Assembly (NCBI RefSeq): GCF_028882255.1
Contig: NZ_JARBUY010000001.1
Span: 619,975-683,974 of the forward strand
From: Maribacter polysaccharolyticus
GTDB lineage: Bacteria > Bacteroidota > Bacteroidia > Flavobacteriales > Flavobacteriaceae
DNA: 64,000 bases
Reading direction: 5' to 3'
Under the pieces are notes generated by a model, which worked only from the letters and a program-made list of their open reading frames with translations, was not told the origin of the DNA and searched no databases. The translations under genes were made by a program, and so were the position numbers. Positions within the stretch are counted from its first letter, which is position 1, and every line of letters starts with the position of its first letter. Below, piece by piece: positions 40,701-47,956 of this stretch.

Positions 40701-41002
40701 AAGCCATAGATTCCATCATAGCTGTTTATCTAGGCAAGGTAGACAAAAGGCAAGGTATAACCAGAAATCCCGAGATAACGGTAATGCAGCGTATACGGGA
40801 AGCCAGTCGTTATGTAGGTTCCCGTAAGTCAGGAATCACGGCTACCGAAAAACAATTGATACGATTTGCCGAGGAAGAACTCAAGAGCGCCTTACAAACG
40901 ACCAATGTGTTCTTCAATGAAAAATGGAAACCCTATAGGGAGGAGATTGAAAAGCAAAGTGTCAATCCTTTTAAGACAACAAAGACCTTCAGTCTGGAAT
41001 AA
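37760..41002 (+). CDS. Exported VPS10/BNR-repeat beta-propeller protein
   Basis: Secreted 1080-residue protein with signal peptide MKKLLSLVMLLASISLFSQ; the start at 37760 is chosen since a TATATTTA box at 37726-37733 overlaps the longer start at 37733. The N-terminal ~720 residues hold many BNR/Asp-box-like repeats (for example SLDGGKTWKSM, STDGGETWEKI, THDGGKNWKKL, SADGGFTWKKV, NISKDGGRSW), giving the sortilin (VPS10)-like double propeller seen in many Bacteroidota secreted proteins. A Lys/Glu/Asp-rich linker lies at about 790-830, followed by a beta-sandwich and a C-terminal helical region. Often annotated as glycosyl hydrolase, but no catalytic residues can be pointed out. Confidence 0.8.
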   Translation: MKKLLSLVMLLASISLFSQDFKMDLVQDLKPRNIGPAGMSGRVTAIDVVQDAPETMYVGTASGGLWKSTSGGIKWDPIFDKEVTASIGAVAIQQSNPSVIWVGTGEGNPRNSLNGGYGIYKSLDGGKTWKSMGLEKTRHIHRIKIDPMNPNTVYVGAIGSPWGEHPERGVFKSTDGGETWEKILFVNNKTGVADLIMDPSNPNKLIAALWEHKRDPWFFKSGGEGSGLYMTHDGGKNWKKLTEEDGLPKGELGRIGVAIAANKPNIVYALIEAKKNALYKSADGGFTWKKVNDKSDIGNRPFYYSEIYVDPQNENRVYSVFTYVNVSEDGGKNFSELMPAYGVSNGVHPDHHAFWIHPDNGQFMLNGNDGGLNISKDGGRSWRFIGNLPVAQFYHISTDNEYPYNVYGGMQDNGSWRGPAYVWKTQGIRNSYWQEIAFGDGFDVVPDKDDSRYGYAMSQQGNVQRYDWQTGNNYIVRPTPPDAETKLRFNWNSGIGQDPFDNSTVYFGSQFVHKSTDKGLTWEVISPDLTTNDPEKQKQSESGGLTMDATGAENHCTVLVIEPSPVEKNMLWVGTDDGRVHYTLNGGATWTDVSQNIKGLPKGSWIPQIKASNKNKGEALLIANDYRRFNYTPYAYRTKNYGKTWERIVDGSDVESYTLSILEDIENPNLMFLGTDDGLYISFNAGENWQKWTEGFPTVSTKDLAIHPREHDLIIGTFGRAAWVLDDIRPLRAVASDKSILQKDFKLFTPPTAYLAAYQQPTGSRFGADAMFNAENRKEGAMITYFLKEGKKKPTGKDKDNNEAEEDKDKAEDTTKDKTTKEKLTGVQKKDSIMFQFYDGDRLIRTIKMKTPEKAGFHRMYWGMDEKGADRPSRKITENKRERGGTDVKPGTYTIKMTFGETTDETTIEVKSDPRLNVSPTSINEVYEASKKLESFSQTAADAVKQLVESKDIATKYQKELKDLDEEKYKDLIKASKDIAKAIDSIIAVYLGKVDKRQGITRNPEITVMQRIREASRYVGSRKSGITATEKQLIRFAEEELKSALQTTNVFFNEKWKPYREEIEKQSVNPFKTTKTFSLE

Positions 41003-41027
41003 TTCCTGAAAATCGATTGGACCACAT

Positions 41028-41057
41028 AATCCCTTTTTACACAAAAGGGATTTTTTT
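41028..41057 (+). terminator. Terminator after the beta-propeller gene
   Basis: AATCCCTTTT (41028-41037) pairs with AAAAGGGATT (41043-41052), followed by a T-run. Confidence 0.85.
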
Positions 41058-41154
41058 ATGCCCAGAAAACAGCACTTCCAAATCCCCTATTATCGATAGG
41101 AGGGCAACCTTAAAAAAATTGTGGAAAATTTATGGGAACTTGACTTTTATCAGG

Positions 41155-41183
41155 TTTTCCCTTAACGCACGAAAGTACCTTTG
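41155..41183 (+). promoter_or_regulatory. Promoter of the DUF2490 gene
   Basis: TACCTTTG at 41176-41183 is an exact TAnnTTTG match; a TTTT at 41155-41158 is a weak -33 element. The leader would be about 75 bases. Confidence 0.5.
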
Positions 41184-41263
41184 CAGCTTCCTTGACGATG
41201 TAGGATGCGCACCTTTCCAAATCGACGGGAAGTCCTAATCTTTTGTAACATAAATCCATTGCC

Positions 41264-41944
41264 ATGAAAAAGGGCCTATCGCTATTTTTCCTTCTATTTT
41301 CCTTTATTTTGAAATCACAAAGTACCAGTGAAAATGAGTGGGGCTCATGGATCATGTTTTACGGGGACAACCATATCTCCGAACATCTTGATATTGTAAC
41401 TGAATTCCGGCTGCACCAATATGAGATCTACAATGCCTTGGATAACCGGTTTTACAAAATTGGACTGGGATACCAAATAACCCCAGGGGTTACGGTGGGA
41501 GCCGGTTATGTTCATCACTATTCAGAAACAACAACGGATATCAATACCTCGGAAAACAGGCCTTATGAAGAAATATGCATCAAAAGCAAAATCAGAAAGC
41601 TGGGCATTTCACACCGTTACCGCATGGAACATCGCTGGATAAACAAAGACGGGGATACCGATTTTGTCAATCGAATGCGCTATCGGCTACAGCTGGCCCA
41701 CCCTATTTGCGGAAAGTTATATGTCAAGGTCTTCGATGAAATTTTCCTTGATCTCGACGAGGATGTGTTTAACCAAAATAGGTTACATACCGGTATTGGA
41801 TACCATATTGACGCCAACTTCAAGTTTGAAGTGGGATATGTCAAGAACCACCTGTCGAGCCGTGCGGACGATATTTTTCGGGTAGGTATTTTATTCAACA
41901 CCGATTTACGAAGAAAACAAGACCCAACAGAATCTTCAGATTAA
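41264..41944 (+). CDS. DUF2490 protein, predicted outer-membrane beta-barrel
   Basis: A 226-residue exported protein (signal peptide to about residue 19, ending FILKSQS) with alternating aromatic/polar strands throughout (KIGLGYQITPGVTVGAGYVHHY, RLQLAHPICGKLYVKVFDEIF, FEVGYVKNHLSSR). This fits DUF2490, a Bacteroidota outer-membrane barrel family of unknown function. The last strand is near the C-terminus (VGILFNTDLRR). It lies 50 bases before the hydrolase-OsmC gene and could share a transcript with it. Confidence 0.8.
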   Translation: MKKGLSLFFLLFSFILKSQSTSENEWGSWIMFYGDNHISEHLDIVTEFRLHQYEIYNALDNRFYKIGLGYQITPGVTVGAGYVHHYSETTTDINTSENRPYEEICIKSKIRKLGISHRYRMEHRWINKDGDTDFVNRMRYRLQLAHPICGKLYVKVFDEIFLDLDEDVFNQNRLHTGIGYHIDANFKFEVGYVKNHLSSRADDIFRVGILFNTDLRRKQDPTESSD

Positions 41945-41994
41945 GTATTCAACACCTTTATCGACCAAGATAGGGTATCTTTAATCTGGGACTT

Positions 41995-43212
41995 ATGAAT
42001 CTGCAAAAAATATCCTTTAAGAACAAGGAAGGGGAAACCTTGGTCGGACGGCTTGAACTTCCAGTGAGCCAACGTGCCCACAACTTCGCCATTTTCGCAC
42101 ATTGCTTTACATGTAGCAAGAATCTAACGGCCATTCGGAATATCAGCAAGGCCCTAACCTCTAATGGCTTTGGGGTCCTACGGTTCGACTTTACCGGATT
42201 GGGGGAAAGTGAAGGCGATTTTGCGGACTCCAATTTTTCAGGGAATGTCCAGGATCTGATCGCGGCATCCGATCATTTAACGGCCAACCATCAAGCCCCC
42301 ACCCTATTGATCGGACATTCCTTAGGAGGAACTGCAGCCATTTTTGCCGCCGCCCAAATCGATTCCGTTTTAGCTGTAGCCACCATAGGGGCGCCTTCAG
42401 ACCCTGAACATGTTAAGCACCTCATACAAAATGGTATCGCTGAAATTGAGCAATATGGCAAGGCTTTGGTCAATATTGGGGGAAGGGATTTCACCGTTAA
42501 AAAACAATTTTTGGAGGACCTGGAACAAAATACCCTTTCGACTACCGTTAAAAATTTGCGCAAACCCCTTCTCATTCTACATTCACCGCAAGATCTGACC
42601 GTTGGCATAAGAAACGCCGAAGAAATTTATAAAGCGGCCCACCATCCAAAAAGTTTTATTTCGTTAAGCGGTGCGGACCATTTGTTAATGAATAAGAAAG
42701 ATTCCCTCTACGTAGGGAACAGTATTGCCGGTTGGGCAAAAAGATACCTAACGCTTGAAGATGAAGAACATCAAATTGAAAGTGATCACCAAGTAGTGGC
42801 AAGTTTGGACTTCGAGGACACCTTTACCACCCGAATGAAAGTTGGCAACCACTACCTGATTGCCGATGAACCCGCAAACTATGGAGGCAATGATTACGGA
42901 CCTTCCCCTTACGAATTGGTTTCGGCCGCCCTATCGGCCTGTACTGCCATAACACTTCAAATGTATGCGAAGCGCAAAAATTGGCGCATTGAAAATATCG
43001 AAGTCCATACATCATACAGCAAAACCCATGCGAAGGATTGTGGGGATTGTGAAGCTGCGAACGCAAAGATCGACACCTTTCATCGAGAAATTAAAATAAC
43101 AGGGGACTTTGATGAAAAAAAACGCGAAAGATTACTTCAAATTGCCAACAAATGTCCCGTACACAAAACACTTCATAGTGAAGTACTGATATTGACCAAA
43201 CTTAAACCCTAA
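41995..43212 (+). CDS. Alpha/beta hydrolase - OsmC fusion protein
   Basis: Cytoplasmic two-domain protein of 405 residues. Residues 1 to about 250 are an alpha/beta hydrolase with nucleophile elbow LLIGHSLGGTAA (Ser near 104), HSPQDLTVGI (Asp) and SGADHLLM (His). Residues about 265-405 are an OsmC-like thiol peroxidase domain with both redox cysteines: ALSACTAITLQMY and NKCPVHKTLHS. OsmC proteins reduce organic hydroperoxides; the fused hydrolase may release the peroxide from an ester, but that is inference. The fusion is known in many bacteria. Superoxide dismutase is the next gene, so an oxidative-stress neighbourhood is plausible. Confidence 0.92.
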   Translation: MNLQKISFKNKEGETLVGRLELPVSQRAHNFAIFAHCFTCSKNLTAIRNISKALTSNGFGVLRFDFTGLGESEGDFADSNFSGNVQDLIAASDHLTANHQAPTLLIGHSLGGTAAIFAAAQIDSVLAVATIGAPSDPEHVKHLIQNGIAEIEQYGKALVNIGGRDFTVKKQFLEDLEQNTLSTTVKNLRKPLLILHSPQDLTVGIRNAEEIYKAAHHPKSFISLSGADHLLMNKKDSLYVGNSIAGWAKRYLTLEDEEHQIESDHQVVASLDFEDTFTTRMKVGNHYLIADEPANYGGNDYGPSPYELVSAALSACTAITLQMYAKRKNWRIENIEVHTSYSKTHAKDCGDCEAANAKIDTFHREIKITGDFDEKKRERLLQIANKCPVHKTLHSEVLILTKLKP

Positions 43213-43272
43213 AACCCCAATGGGCAACCGACGGTAAATTAAAGCCATTCAAAAAAGCCCTGTAACTACCCA

Positions 43273-43280
43273 TATATTTG
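43273..43280 (+). promoter_or_regulatory. -7 box upstream of superoxide dismutase
   Basis: TATATTTG matches TAnnTTTG, giving a leader of about 45 bases. No clear TTG at -33. Confidence 0.45.
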
Positions 43281-43332
43281 CCAAACATAAAATATTACTT
43301 AACTTTAAGTCACAACGAAAAAACAAATTCAA

Positions 43333-43911
43333 ATGAAAAAATCCATTCTATTTGCCTTTGCCTTTGTCATTTTGTTAGGATACAACTGCAAAGAGGCAAA
43401 AAAAGAAACACATGAAGTAAAAGAAGAGGCTAAGGAGACCATCATTGAAAAGAACAAAGTGGAAGTCATCACGTTTTCAATGGAACCTAAAAGTGACAGC
43501 GCGGTACAAGGAGAGGCCAGCTTTTCCCAAACGGGTGATGAAGTAACGATGATGGCCAATTTCTCGGGGCTTACCCCTGGTGAACATGCCATTCACTTAC
43601 ATGAAAAAGCCGATTGCTCATCGGCAGACGGAAAATCCACCGGTGGACATTGGAACCCAACACACGAACCGCATGGCCAATGGGGCGATGAAAAAGGGTA
43701 CCACAAAGGCGATATCGGTAATTTCGTTGCGGATGAAGCAGGGAATGCCACACTGGAATTTTCAACGGACGAATGGTGTATTGGGTGCGATGACGAAAAC
43801 AAGGATATTGTAGGCAAAGCCGTCATTGTGCACCAAGGTGTCGATGATTTTGTTTCACAGCCCAGTGGTGCCGCAGGAGCACGCATCAGTTGCACGGGTA
43901 TTATCAAATAA
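43333..43911 (+). CDS. sodC: Cu/Zn superoxide dismutase lipoprotein
   Basis: Periplasmic or surface superoxide dismutase of 192 residues, anchored through a lipobox (FVILLGYNC). Metal ligands appear in the family order: GEHAIHLHEKADCSS, GGHWNPTHEPHGQWGDE, GDIGNFVADEAG and AVIVHQGVDDF. The structural disulphide pair is the Cys of KADCSS and the Cys of GARISCTGII near the C-terminus. The DEWCIGCDDEN loop with two extra cysteines is not part of the usual active site. Single gene with its own promoter and terminator. Confidence 0.95.
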   Translation: MKKSILFAFAFVILLGYNCKEAKKETHEVKEEAKETIIEKNKVEVITFSMEPKSDSAVQGEASFSQTGDEVTMMANFSGLTPGEHAIHLHEKADCSSADGKSTGGHWNPTHEPHGQWGDEKGYHKGDIGNFVADEAGNATLEFSTDEWCIGCDDENKDIVGKAVIVHQGVDDFVSQPSGAAGARISCTGIIK

Positions 43912-43930
43912 GGGATCATATACCATCATG

Positions 43931-43954
43931 AAGCTGCTTTAGGGCAGCTTTTTT
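43931..43954 (+). terminator. Terminator after sodC
   Basis: AAGCTGC (43931-43937) pairs with GCAGCTT (43944-43950), followed by a T-run. The rest of the gap to 44217 shows only an imperfect -7-like TATCTTTA at 44144-44151. Confidence 0.8.
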
Positions 43955-44217
43955 ACTTTTATGCCATAGGCAAAGATTGCCCAATATTCGAAAATCGAGG
44001 GCCAAAGGGTACAAAACCCTTAGTTTTTTATCATGCCAAAACCTATGTCATCCCCTATGCCCAATACCTATCACTTGGGATATTTCAAATCCAAACGATT
44101 GACCGAATAATTATTCCCCACAAAGGCGGTGTGTTTTTCCATTTATCTTTAATATTGCATCAAAACCTGTACTAGACAAAGTATCTAATTATTCATACTA
44201 ATTAAAAATCCATAATC

Positions 44218-44859
44218 ATGAAAAGAATCCATTTATTTACCCTAGGCCTCCTTTTGATCTTAGGTTCGAGTTGCAAACAAACAAAGAAGGAAAATAGCGA
44301 GCAGCAGGAAGCATCAAAAGAAGTCGTAGGGGATTCATTCGTCATTATCCCCGATTCTACCAAAGTGAACTTTACCGCATATAAAACCACTGATAAAGTA
44401 CCTGTAGGGGGACAGTTTAAAAAAATAAGCATTTCGAATGCCAAAACAGGAAGCACCCCCTTGGAAGCTTTGGACGGTATCGAATTCAGCATACCGGTAA
44501 GCAGCCTGTTCACCAATGACCCTACCGGAATCAGGGACCCCAAATTATTGGAATTCTTTTTTGGTGTTATGAAAGACACCGAACTCATTTCAGGTACTTT
44601 TAAATCCACGGCTGACAAGAAATGTTCGATCGACGTTACTTTAAACGGGGAAACCTCAAATATCCCCTTGGAGTATACCATGGATACCGAAAACAACATC
44701 ACCTTTAACGGGGTAATGGAATTGGAAAATTGGAAGGCCTTGGATGCCGTAGCCTCCATCCATGAGGCCTGTAAGATTCTGCATACCGGTCCTGATGGGG
44801 TAAGCAAGACATGGAGTGAGGTTGCCGTAAAGGCCCAAGTTCAATTCAAGAAAAATTAG
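44218..44859 (+). CDS. YceI-family lipoprotein
   Basis: Exported lipocalin-like protein of 213 residues with lipobox (LLLILGSSC). The YceI domain (about 40-210) has VNFTAYKTTDKVPVGGQFKK, a LFFGVMKDTELISGTFKS segment and a closing strand KTWSEVAVKAQVQFKK. YceI proteins bind isoprenoid-type lipids in a hydrophobic barrel; the role in this cell is unknown. Single gene followed by a strong terminator. Confidence 0.9.
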   Translation: MKRIHLFTLGLLLILGSSCKQTKKENSEQQEASKEVVGDSFVIIPDSTKVNFTAYKTTDKVPVGGQFKKISISNAKTGSTPLEALDGIEFSIPVSSLFTNDPTGIRDPKLLEFFFGVMKDTELISGTFKSTADKKCSIDVTLNGETSNIPLEYTMDTENNITFNGVMELENWKALDAVASIHEACKILHTGPDGVSKTWSEVAVKAQVQFKKN

Positions 44860-44926
44860 TACCGAACCATTACCGTTCCCTTCGAGGAACAAAATCCCGT
44901 AAATCGGGATGTTCAGAACGGATTTT

Positions 44927-44956
44927 AAAAATAGCTGCCCTTTGGCAGCTATTTTT
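44927..44956 (+). terminator. Terminator after the YceI gene
   Basis: AAAAATAGCTGCC (44927-44939) pairs perfectly with GGCAGCTATTTTT (44944-44956) around a CTTT loop. A smaller hairpin, ATCCCG/CGGGAT, lies just upstream at about 44894-44910. Confidence 0.93.
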
Positions 44957-45112
44957 ATACGCTTATGTTATGCATCCCAATCGATAAAATAATTTATAGA
45001 ATACAATTTTGGGGATCGGTTCTTATCAAAACCTCAAAACATGAGGCAAAAGCCAAGATAAAACATGTAATGTCCTTTAATTTGTTTTAATTTGGACCAA
45101 AATGATCGTACC

Positions 45113-46306
45113 ATGAACCCTTCGTCCTCAGGATGGATTGATAAATTCGGATATCTGGTAAAAGACCAGGTTGAAAGCTATAAGGATTATATCGATCTTT
45201 ACGAAGCCTTGAAAAATACCGGTTTTGTATATGGACTTAATGTCAAGTTTCCAAGGTTCATTCAGCCCGAACATAAACTCTCAGAGGATGAAAAGGCCAA
45301 GATAAACCTTTTGGCCGCCCTATATTTTACCTTTAGGTTCGAAAAAAAGAGTACCGATTTCGACACCTTTTTACAGGTGGTTTTCCAGTTCTATCAAGAT
45401 ATGGGACTCAACCGGATCTCGTTTTTGAACAAGTTGTTCGTAGGGAACAAGACTTCCGATCAGTTGGAAAAATTAATCGATACAAGGGTGTATCTCGAAG
45501 ACAATGTCATAAGCAAGACCTTCAATAGCATTATCACGAATTCATTGCTCTACATTGACGTATTGACATTTAAAAGGTATTTGAACGAACCAAACGATAT
45601 CGCAACGTTCGCCGAGAATTATGAAAAAACGGTAATGAACGTCATTTACCATACCTTGAATTCAAAGGAGAAAAACAACAAAGACCATAAACTGGGCCAC
45701 TTATTCGAAGCCTCTTTGACCTTTGTCGATAGTGAGACCCATACTTTTGATGCCAATTATCTTGATCGTTTGCAGAAAGATCTTTCGCCACTAGAAAAGC
45801 TTTATCTATTAGATCTTGCAGCATTGACGATATGGGAAGATCACTCGATGGATTATCTGGAATCCGAATTCATCTACGGAATCGGAAAAAACCTTGGTTT
45901 TGAAAAAAATGAAATAGCGCAGATCCTCGATGGCATTGCCCTGTTTTTTGATGAGAATTTCAAGATCATACCCCATTTAAAAAACCACAATCTAGCCTCC
46001 AAGTTTTACGACAGTATGGCCAAAGTGGTGAATAAATTGATTTTAAGGAACAGTAAAAGACTACAAAAAGAACTATCGGAAAGCAAGGAATTGGTAGCAC
46101 TGATTTCAAAATCGACCATCAGGGATTTAAGTCCCGAAGAAAAGAAAAAAGTCCAACGCCAGCTATTGGATATTTTTAAAAGCATACCTTCCCTTGCTAT
46201 TTTCATGTTGCCCGGTGGTGCTGTTCTACTACCAATTTTCATTAAATTGATCCCAAAATTACTACCCTCTTCATTCGACGACAACTGGATAGACAAAACC
46301 GACTGA
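45113..46306 (+). CDS. LETM1-related protein
   Basis: A 397-residue protein, mostly helical. The C-terminal ~90 residues (LSPEEKKKVQRQLLDIFKSI, then PSLAIFMLPGGAVLLPIFIK) match the LETM1-like motif: a charged helix, then a hydrophobic segment with PGG. The Bacteroidota group is called LETM1-related biofilm-associated protein; mitochondrial LETM1 is a cation/proton antiport factor. The start is ATG 45113 (MNPSSSGWIDKFG); a TTG at 45092 is in frame but less likely. One membrane-like stretch near residues 360-385. Function in bacteria is not established. Confidence 0.75.
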   Translation: MNPSSSGWIDKFGYLVKDQVESYKDYIDLYEALKNTGFVYGLNVKFPRFIQPEHKLSEDEKAKINLLAALYFTFRFEKKSTDFDTFLQVVFQFYQDMGLNRISFLNKLFVGNKTSDQLEKLIDTRVYLEDNVISKTFNSIITNSLLYIDVLTFKRYLNEPNDIATFAENYEKTVMNVIYHTLNSKEKNNKDHKLGHLFEASLTFVDSETHTFDANYLDRLQKDLSPLEKLYLLDLAALTIWEDHSMDYLESEFIYGIGKNLGFEKNEIAQILDGIALFFDENFKIIPHLKNHNLASKFYDSMAKVVNKLILRNSKRLQKELSESKELVALISKSTIRDLSPEEKKKVQRQLLDIFKSIPSLAIFMLPGGAVLLPIFIKLIPKLLPSSFDDNWIDKTD

Positions 46307-46382
46307 AAACAGCGTTTTTCAACACTATAAGAAAAATCTATACTAACATTTAATCACCTGTATTTCAGACGTATAAACGTTC

Positions 46383-47138
46383 TTACTCCAACCACAACTT
46401 AAAGTCTTTTACCCGTTCCCTACTTACGATGATCTCTTGATCAATATAGCGATTTAATTTGATTTTCAAACGTGAATTGGTGTATGCGACAATGTCATTG
46501 ATATGGTTGATATTCACATAGTGTTTCCTACTTACCCTGAAGAAAATTTTGGGCTCCAATTCTACCTCAAGATTTTCCAATGTGGTATCCAATAAATAAT
46601 TCCTACCATCTGAAGTTGCTGCATAGGTACCTTTGTTCTCACTATAAAAACACTCCACCTCATCGGCATTGATGATCTTAAGGTGTTGCCCTACCTTGGC
46701 CGTAAACCTTTTTTTGTATTCCCGCTCCAAAGGGTTGACCAATAATTTTTTAATATCCTCAAAATCCAAGGTCATTTTTTGGGCATCGGGTTTAACGGCC
46801 TTGTATTTTTTTACGGCATTCTCCAACTCATCATCGTCAATGGGTTTTAGCAAATAATCGATACTATTCAATTTAAATGCCTGAAGTGCGTACTCGTCAT
46901 AGGCCGTTGTGAAAATTATCGCACTCTGCACATCGACGGCATCGAAGATCTCAAACGATAGTCCGTCCGAGAGTTGGATATCCAAAAAAATTAGGTCGGG
47001 ATGCGCATTGTTTTGAAACCAGGCTATCGCCTCTTCAACGGAATGGAGCATGGTGGATGCCTCCACATCCAATTGCGCCAATTGCCTACTCAGTCTTCTT
47101 GCGCTGGGTTTTTCGTCTTCTATGATGATTACGTTCAT
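46383..47138 (-). CDS. LytTR-type response regulator
   Basis: Response regulator of 251 residues: receiver domain (1-120) with acidic pocket IIIEDEKPSARRL, phospho-acceptor Asp53 in LIFLDIQLSDG and the FTTAYDEYALQAF switch segment; a linker; and a LytTR DNA-binding domain (about 150-251; FRVSRKHYVNINHINDIVAY, REIIVSRERVKDFKLWL-like end). It closes a run of minus-strand genes that also holds two 2TM proteins and the LytS kinase with a fused 2TM domain, so LytS is the likely partner. Confidence 0.93.
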   Translation of the reverse strand: MNVIIIEDEKPSARRLSRQLAQLDVEASTMLHSVEEAIAWFQNNAHPDLIFLDIQLSDGLSFEIFDAVDVQSAIIFTTAYDEYALQAFKLNSIDYLLKPIDDDELENAVKKYKAVKPDAQKMTLDFEDIKKLLVNPLEREYKKRFTAKVGQHLKIINADEVECFYSENKGTYAATSDGRNYLLDTTLENLEVELEPKIFFRVSRKHYVNINHINDIVAYTNSRLKIKLNRYIDQEIIVSRERVKDFKLWLE

Positions 47139-47202
47139 TCTATCGAGGTTGGGTTTTGAATATCAATTGTGGTTTTGGCTTGCAAAGAAGTTTATTTCGA
47201 TG

Positions 47203-47544
47203 CTACCTCCTATACTTTTCGGCTTCTTTCCTATCCTTTTCCATATACTTCTGGATCTGCTTTTTCTCCCACTCCTTCCCGAAAAAAGGATTGTATGAAA
47301 AAACCTTGGCTCCGTGGAAAAATAAACCAATGCCCCAGAAAATCCAAACCGCGAACGTCCCAAAGTCCCAAAATGCCTCGCCGAAGCTTTCCCCGTCCCC
47401 TAAATTCCGTACGATCTTCATGGTTGAAATAAACGTATTCACCAAAATATAAACCGTAAGGTGAATGTAAAACCCTTTAAGTTCTACTACGCGCTTTTTT
47501 GCCCGTCCGAATTTATCATTATCCATAGTATCCATTACTTCCAT
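47203..47544 (-). CDS. 2TM-domain protein (second of the pair)
   Basis: Small membrane protein of 113 residues with two hydrophobic helices (YIHLTVYILVNTFISTMKIV and FGTFAVWIFWGIGLFFHGAKVF) and the charged signature KVFSYNPFFGKEWEKKQIQKY. This is the 2TM family (a helix pair with a short linker), of unknown function. The start at 47544 overlaps the stop of the preceding 2TM gene by 10 bases, so the two are translationally linked. Its C-terminal tail is homologous to that of the neighbouring 2TM protein and of the LytS protein. Confidence 0.88.
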   Translation of the reverse strand: MEVMDTMDNDKFGRAKKRVVELKGFYIHLTVYILVNTFISTMKIVRNLGDGESFGEAFWDFGTFAVWIFWGIGLFFHGAKVFSYNPFFGKEWEKKQIQKYMEKDRKEAEKYRR

Positions 47545-47840
47545 CTTTTTTGTTGTTTTTCATCTTCTTGCATAAATTCCTTGATCTTACGCTCTTCCCA
47601 ATTACGCCCGAAAAGCGGATTTAAATCAAAAACCTTAAAGGCTTGGAACACCAATCCTATTCCCCATCCGAAGGCTGCCCAAAGAAACCATGGGTAACGC
47701 CACTGGTCGGTCCAATAATTGATAGCTGCTAAAAAGCATATGAAAAAAATATAGGATATTAGACTGGTATAGAACTTTTTAATCCCTTCTACCTTATCCT
47801 TTGCTCTAAAATATTTATTGTCTTTTTCCGTTGTTTCCAT
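47535..47840 (-). CDS. 2TM-domain protein (first of the pair)
   Basis: Membrane protein of 101 residues with the same layout as its neighbour: N-terminal charged helix (RAKDKVEGIKKFYTSLISYI), two membrane helices, then KVFDLNPLFGRNWEERKIKEF. The N-terminal amphipathic stretch matches that of the LytS-fused domain (YKKAKEHVEQLKGFYGNLLAY). First gene of a probable 2TM-2TM-lytTR operon, with its own promoter just upstream. Confidence 0.88.
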   Translation of the reverse strand: METTEKDNKYFRAKDKVEGIKKFYTSLISYIFFICFLAAINYWTDQWRYPWFLWAAFGWGIGLVFQAFKVFDLNPLFGRNWEERKIKEFMQEDEKQQKRWK

Positions 47841-47882
47841 AATGTTTTAAATTTGATTTGAATTGTCGTTTTATCTATGGTC

Positions 47883-47918
47883 CAAAAGTAAAATAGCTTT
47901 ATGCCCTTATAAAACAAA
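47883..47918 (-). promoter_or_regulatory. Promoter of the 2TM-2TM-LytTR operon
   Basis: On the minus strand: TTTG (complement of 47915-47918) and TACTTTTG (complement of 47883-47890), an exact TAnnTTTG match; spacing is 24 bases, one more than the usual range. It lies 43 bases before the start of the first 2TM gene. Confidence 0.5.
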
Positions 47919-47956
47919 CATCACCCAATTGTTGATTTTGTGGAATGGATCGTAGC